Of a stretch of DNA of 64,000 bases, positions 61,588-64,000 are shown one piece after another. This DNA comes from Leptotrichia sp. OH3620_COT-345 (GTDB lineage Bacteria > Fusobacteriota > Fusobacteriia > Fusobacteriales > Leptotrichiaceae): contig NZ_RQYW01000006.1 of the NCBI RefSeq assembly GCF_003932895.1, positions 1 through 64,000 of the forward strand, given 5' to 3'. Within the stretch, counting starts at the first letter, position 1; every line of letters begins with the position of its first letter. The position numbers and the translations under genes are program-made. The notes under the pieces were generated by a model that made no database searches, was not told where the DNA came from, and worked only from the letters and a program-made list of their open reading frames with translations.

Positions 61588-62550
61588 ATGGGTATAGTGC
61601 ATTTTTTGAACGTAAATGAAGGCGATTGTATTTGGATAGAACATCCATCTGAGCATAATACTATAATTGATATATCTAATGGGGAAGAAGTAACAAATAT
61701 ATTTGAAAGTGTATCTTTGTCTGGAAACCATAATCAAAAAAACTATCCTGTGAATCCAATCAAGTACTTTAAGGATAGAAATGTAAGCACAATTTTTAGA
61801 TTTATTTTAACGCATCCTGATATGGATCATATGGATGGGATTAAAGAACTGTTTGATACATTTGAAATTTTAAATTTTTGGGATACCGAAAATACTAAAG
61901 TGATGGATGATAATTCTGATTGGGGGAGATATAATAAAGAAGATTGGAATTTTTATCAAAAAATTAGAACGTCATCTTCATCTCCTAAGGTCTTGCATCT
62001 GTATGCAGGACAAAAAGGAAAATATTATAATCAAACAGAAGATGGCAAGTCAGGAGCAGATGGATTGTATTTGCTTGCACCTACAACGGATTTGGTAGAA
62101 GAGGCAAATAAATCAGAAGACTATAATGATTGCTCATATGTCATTTTGTATAGAACAGGGAATAACAAAAAAATTATATTTGCTGGAGATTCAGCGGAGA
62201 AAACATGGGATTATATTTTAGATAATTATAAAGAAGACGTAAGAGATATAGATATTTTGATAGCTCCACATCATGGTCGAAAAACGGGTGGAAATGATAA
62301 ATATTTAGATGTGTTAAAGCCAAAATTAACATTATTTGGAAATTCCAAGAGTGAATATTTAGATTATTCATCCTGGAATAACAGAGGGTTAGATCATATT
62401 ACAAATAATCAAGCAAACTGCATTATTATTAATACTACTGGTAAAAACGGGATGGATGTATATGTGACATATGAAGTATTTGCTAAAAAATGTAATCCCT
62501 GCACTTTTTATGATGAATCATATGCAGGCTGGTATATCATGACTATATAG
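61588..62550 (+). CDS. Metallo-beta-lactamase-fold hydrolase
   Basis: The 320-aa protein starts IVHFLNVNEGDCIWIEH and carries THPDMDHMDG (H-x-D-x-D-H), IIFAGDS and IAPHHGRKTGG, the metal-binding motifs of ComEC/Rec2-like MBL proteins. It has no membrane segment, unlike ComEC. GGAGGTGAAGTAAAT precedes the ATG. It is followed 18 nt later by a small membrane protein in a cargo region that also carries restriction-modification, which suggests a defence or signalling hydrolase, but no specific system is recognised. Confidence 0.8.
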   Translation: MGIVHFLNVNEGDCIWIEHPSEHNTIIDISNGEEVTNIFESVSLSGNHNQKNYPVNPIKYFKDRNVSTIFRFILTHPDMDHMDGIKELFDTFEILNFWDTENTKVMDDNSDWGRYNKEDWNFYQKIRTSSSSPKVLHLYAGQKGKYYNQTEDGKSGADGLYLLAPTTDLVEEANKSEDYNDCSYVILYRTGNNKKIIFAGDSAEKTWDYILDNYKEDVRDIDILIAPHHGRKTGGNDKYLDVLKPKLTLFGNSKSEYLDYSSWNNRGLDHITNNQANCIIINTTGKNGMDVYVTYEVFAKKCNPCTFYDESYAGWYIMTI

Positions 62551-62568
62551 TCCAGAGGAGATAATATT

Positions 62569-63108
62569 GTGGAAGAGATATTAAAACAGATAGTTGAGAA
62601 AATTTCGTCATATAATATTTTTAATAATTTATATCCAGGGGTGTTATTTATCTACCTGTTAAAATTTATATTTGAAATAAAGATATTATCGGATAATTGG
62701 CTTGAAAATTTAATAGTATTCTATTTTGCTGGTATGGTATTGAGCAGGATAGGTTCAATCATAATTGAGCCTATAATGAAAAAATTTAAACTAATAAGAT
62801 ATGCACCTTATTCGGACTATGTAAAAGCGAGTAGTATTGAACCTTTAGTTGATACTTTGTCAGAAGTTAACAATACATATAGAACATTGTTATCGACTTT
62901 TATTTGTGCATTTGTATGTAAATTAGGCATTAGTATTAATGAGATATGCCTAAAAAACAAGATGACTTTTTTACAAGAAAATAAGGATTGGATGTTCTTA
63001 ATCTTGTTGATTCTATTGTTTGCATTCTCTTATGTTAAACAAACAGATTATGTGCGAAAAAGAGTAGAGTTCGTGTTGAGAAAAGAAAAGAAAAAGGAAA
63101 CACGATAA
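62569..63108 (+). CDS. Membrane protein paired with the MBL-fold hydrolase
   Basis: The 179-aa protein has hydrophobic segments at about residues 20-38, 45-66, 105-122 and 140-158, with a basic C-terminal tail. YNIFNNLYPGVLFIYLL near the start is a pattern I associate with membrane effectors in cargo regions, but I cannot name a family. GTG start at 62569 with AGAGGAG upstream. It is the last gene of the element and probably works with the MBL protein. Confidence 0.55.
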   Translation: MEEILKQIVEKISSYNIFNNLYPGVLFIYLLKFIFEIKILSDNWLENLIVFYFAGMVLSRIGSIIIEPIMKKFKLIRYAPYSDYVKASSIEPLVDTLSEVNNTYRTLLSTFICAFVCKLGISINEICLKNKMTFLQENKDWMFLILLILLFAFSYVKQTDYVRKRVEFVLRKEKKKETR

Positions 63109-63173
63109 TGTATAATTACTAAATAGAATTAATCTGTAATTATCTAATCCGAGAAACATAAATAAACAAGTTG

Positions 63174-63200
63174 TTGACATATAATTCTTATAAATATAAT
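63174..63200 (+). promoter_or_regulatory. Promoter-like sequence pointing out of the right end
   Basis: TTGACA (63174-63179) and TATAAT (63195-63200) are separated by 15 bp. No gene follows inside the element. In the excised circle it would read across the joined ends. Confidence 0.4.
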
Positions 63201-63251
63201 GGTTTAGATTTTTTGGAGCGGAAAATTTCAAGGTGTTGTAGTATCACTCTT

Positions 63252-63271
63252 GATACTGTTTTGATACTAAA
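63252..63271 (+). repeat. Right arm-type repeat
   Basis: GATACT-G-TTTTGATACTAAA matches the left copy at 50471-50490 with one difference and the same orientation. A further GTATCAC precedes it. It is a probable integrase arm site. Confidence 0.6.
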
Positions 63272-63309
63272 GATATAGAAAACTATAAAAATTAGATCTA
63301 AAAATTCCT

Positions 63310-63361
63310 GTTTCTAGAAACTTAATAGATACTTATAATATATAAAAGAAACAAATATGTT
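63310..63361 (+). promoter_or_regulatory. Copy of the switch promoter/operator at the right end
   Basis: GTTTCTAGAAAC (63310-63321) is a perfect palindrome built from repressor half-sites. ACTTATAAT (63331-63339) and AGAAACAAATATGTT (63347-63361) repeat the -10 and operator of the excisionase promoter (the latter 15 of 15 bases), but the -35 is not conserved. Confidence 0.6.
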
Positions 63362-63370
63362 ATGGTAATT

Positions 63371-63381
63371 ATTGAGTGGGA
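63371..63381 (+). repeat. Right attachment core
   Basis: ATTGAGTGGGA is identical to the copy at the end of guaA and is followed by ATAG, so it would restore the same EWE-stop codons on excision. It marks the right limit of the element. Confidence 0.85.
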
Positions 63382-63430
63382 ATAGAGCATATTTTCTTGT
63401 AAATGACCTAAAATCAAGGATTATAGCCTG

Positions 63431-63580
63431 ATGAAGCGAGTGATTGGGACAAAGGTAAAGATTTCAAAAAGAATAAAGCAAATAATTGTTCAAAGTGACT
63501 TTATAAATGAATATAAGAACTTTGCCCATCTACGAAGCGATTGCTTTAGAGAGGTACCTGGAAACCTTGTTACTTTATAA
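63431..63580 (+). CDS. Possible small ORF in flanking chromosome
   Basis: A 49-codon ATG frame (KRVIGTKVKISKRIKQIIVQ... REVPGNLVTL) ends 10 bases before a terminator. It has no strong ribosome site and no recognised homology. It may be the remnant of a gene originally downstream of guaA. Confidence 0.25.
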   Translation: MKRVIGTKVKISKRIKQIIVQSDFINEYKNFAHLRSDCFREVPGNLVTL

Positions 63581-63590
63581 TAAAAAATTA

Positions 63591-63620
63591 GACCGTAGCT
63601 TTGTTGTTACGGTCTTTTTA
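63591..63620. terminator. Bidirectional terminator
   Basis: GACCGTA pairs with TACGGTC over a 10-nt loop. TTTTT follows on the right and an A-rich tract precedes on the left, so it can serve both the small plus-strand ORF and the minus-strand gene. Confidence 0.8.
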
Positions 63621-63623
63621 CAT

Positions 63624-63909
63624 CTATCCAATATGAATATTTCTTTTAAATATGATGTTCTTTTTTTGGCAGAAGTTTTTGAATTTAATTGAATCAAAAT
63701 TTTTACCAAATTTACTTATTAAGTGATTTTGTATATTGTTTTTATCTACTATTGCTAAATGTTTAGTCAATAATTCAAAATTTGCTTTGTCTGAAAAATA
63801 CATAACCTCATAGTTGGAGCCATCAAAAGATTCTTAAATTATAATCTTCATACTCAATTATGGCAGAACCATTTGGATTAAGAGTAAGCGATAAGTTGCT
63901 ATTGTTCAA
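63624..63909 (-). pseudogene. Small minus-strand gene with a one-base frameshift
   Basis: From a TTG at 63909, with GAGGTG 7 nt upstream, the minus strand reads NNSNLSLTLNPNGSAIIEYEDYNLRIF and then stops at TGA. Dropping one T from the TTTT run (plus-strand AAAA in CATCAAAAGA) restores FDGSNYEVMYFSDKANFELL and on to a stop at 63624-63626. The restored product has about 95 residues and looks like a small immunity-type or hypothetical protein. The homopolymer makes a sequencing error as likely as a true mutation. 63910-64000 holds its upstream region and possibly a longer N-terminus. Confidence 0.5.
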
Positions 63910-64000
63910 TGCAATCACCTCTTTTTCAAAAATCTTGATTTTTAGGAAAAGACAACTTTCAATCTTCAAATTTTTCATCTGTAATTTCCACGTTATATCA

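Larger units (their letters stand above)
50376..63381. mobile_element. 13.0-kb integrative mobilizable element inserted at the 3' end of guaA
   Basis: An 11-bp direct repeat, ATTGAGTGGGA, lies at the end of guaA (50376-50386) and again at 63371-63381. Between the two copies are a tyrosine integrase, an excisionase-like gene, a repressor, a primase and VapE helicase, MobC, a relaxase and cargo. No T4SS genes are inside, so it is mobilizable rather than self-transmissible. The 3' end of guaA is a well-known target for genomic islands. The genes use noticeably fewer AT-only codons and longer GC-containing words than the flanks, consistent with horizontal arrival. Confidence 0.9.

Noticed and set aside
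63507-63692. A 61-codon plus-strand frame near the right end
   Set aside because: It runs straight through a strong bidirectional terminator and overlaps the coding signal of the minus-strand gene.
1-64000. CRISPR arrays, tRNA or rRNA genes, and complete insertion sequences
   Set aside because: I saw no regularly spaced repeats, no cloverleaf-like GTTC-loop sequences and no transposase-like protein in the window.

Overview
The DNA is very AT-rich, with short intergenic spacers, strong GGAG-type ribosome sites, many AAA/GAA/ATA codons and several fructose-type sugar PTS operons. Together with a class B acid phosphatase, an oxygen-sensitive ribonucleotide reductase and Gram-negative cell-envelope genes (porin-like barrel, lipoprotein, VirB9/VirB10 channel), this suggests a fermentative anaerobe of the Fusobacteriota, most likely the Leptotrichia group. 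That assignment is inference from gene content, not from a marker gene.

Region 1 (about 0.5-25.7 kb) is one type IV secretion (T4SS) locus. VirB6, VirB11, VirB8, VirD4, VirB4, VirB2, VirB3, VirB9 and VirB10 homologues can all be recognised, interspersed with about a dozen lineage-specific genes: an LprI-type lipoprotein, an RlpA-type wall protein with two frameshifts, a minimal HU-like protein, an outer-membrane barrel, and several secreted or coiled-coil proteins of unknown role. No relaxase or integrase is visible on this side, so its mobility cannot be judged from the window. A decayed lipase-like gene lies in the middle.

Region 2 (26-41.7 kb) is sugar metabolism. A PRD-type regulator is followed by split IIA, IIB and IIC PTS genes and a GH38 mannosidase, which looks like mannosyl-glycerate uptake and cleavage. 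A class B acid phosphatase lies on the other strand. Then come an RpiR regulator, a GatZ/KbaZ-like protein, a PHP phosphatase-like protein and two more fructose-type PTS sets. The IIA gene of the first of these two sets is broken and has lost its phosphorylatable histidine.

Region 3 (41.7-50.4 kb) is housekeeping: a 144-bp MITE-like insertion, nrdG and nrdD with a tandem NrdR box, a DUF3100/DUF340 membrane pair with an M20 amidohydrolase, a broken Ada/Ogt repair gene, and guaA.

Region 4 (50.376-63.381 kb) is a 13.0-kb integrative mobilizable element inserted at the last codons of guaA, bounded by an 11-bp direct repeat. It carries a phage-like repressor/excisionase/integrase switch, a PrimPol-like primase and VapE helicase, a structured candidate oriT with MobC and a MOBP-type relaxase, and accessory genes that look defensive: a DUF4365 nuclease-like protein with a small partner, an Eco47II-type restriction-modification pair whose methylase carries its own HTH, and a metallo-beta-lactamase-fold protein paired with a membrane protein. 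It has no secretion channel of its own, so it depends on a helper T4SS; the one in region 1 is a candidate. Sequences matching the element's repressor operator flank both att cores, which suggests that integration state and the repressor switch are linked. The last 600 bases are flanking chromosome with a tiny ORF, a terminator and a frameshifted small gene.
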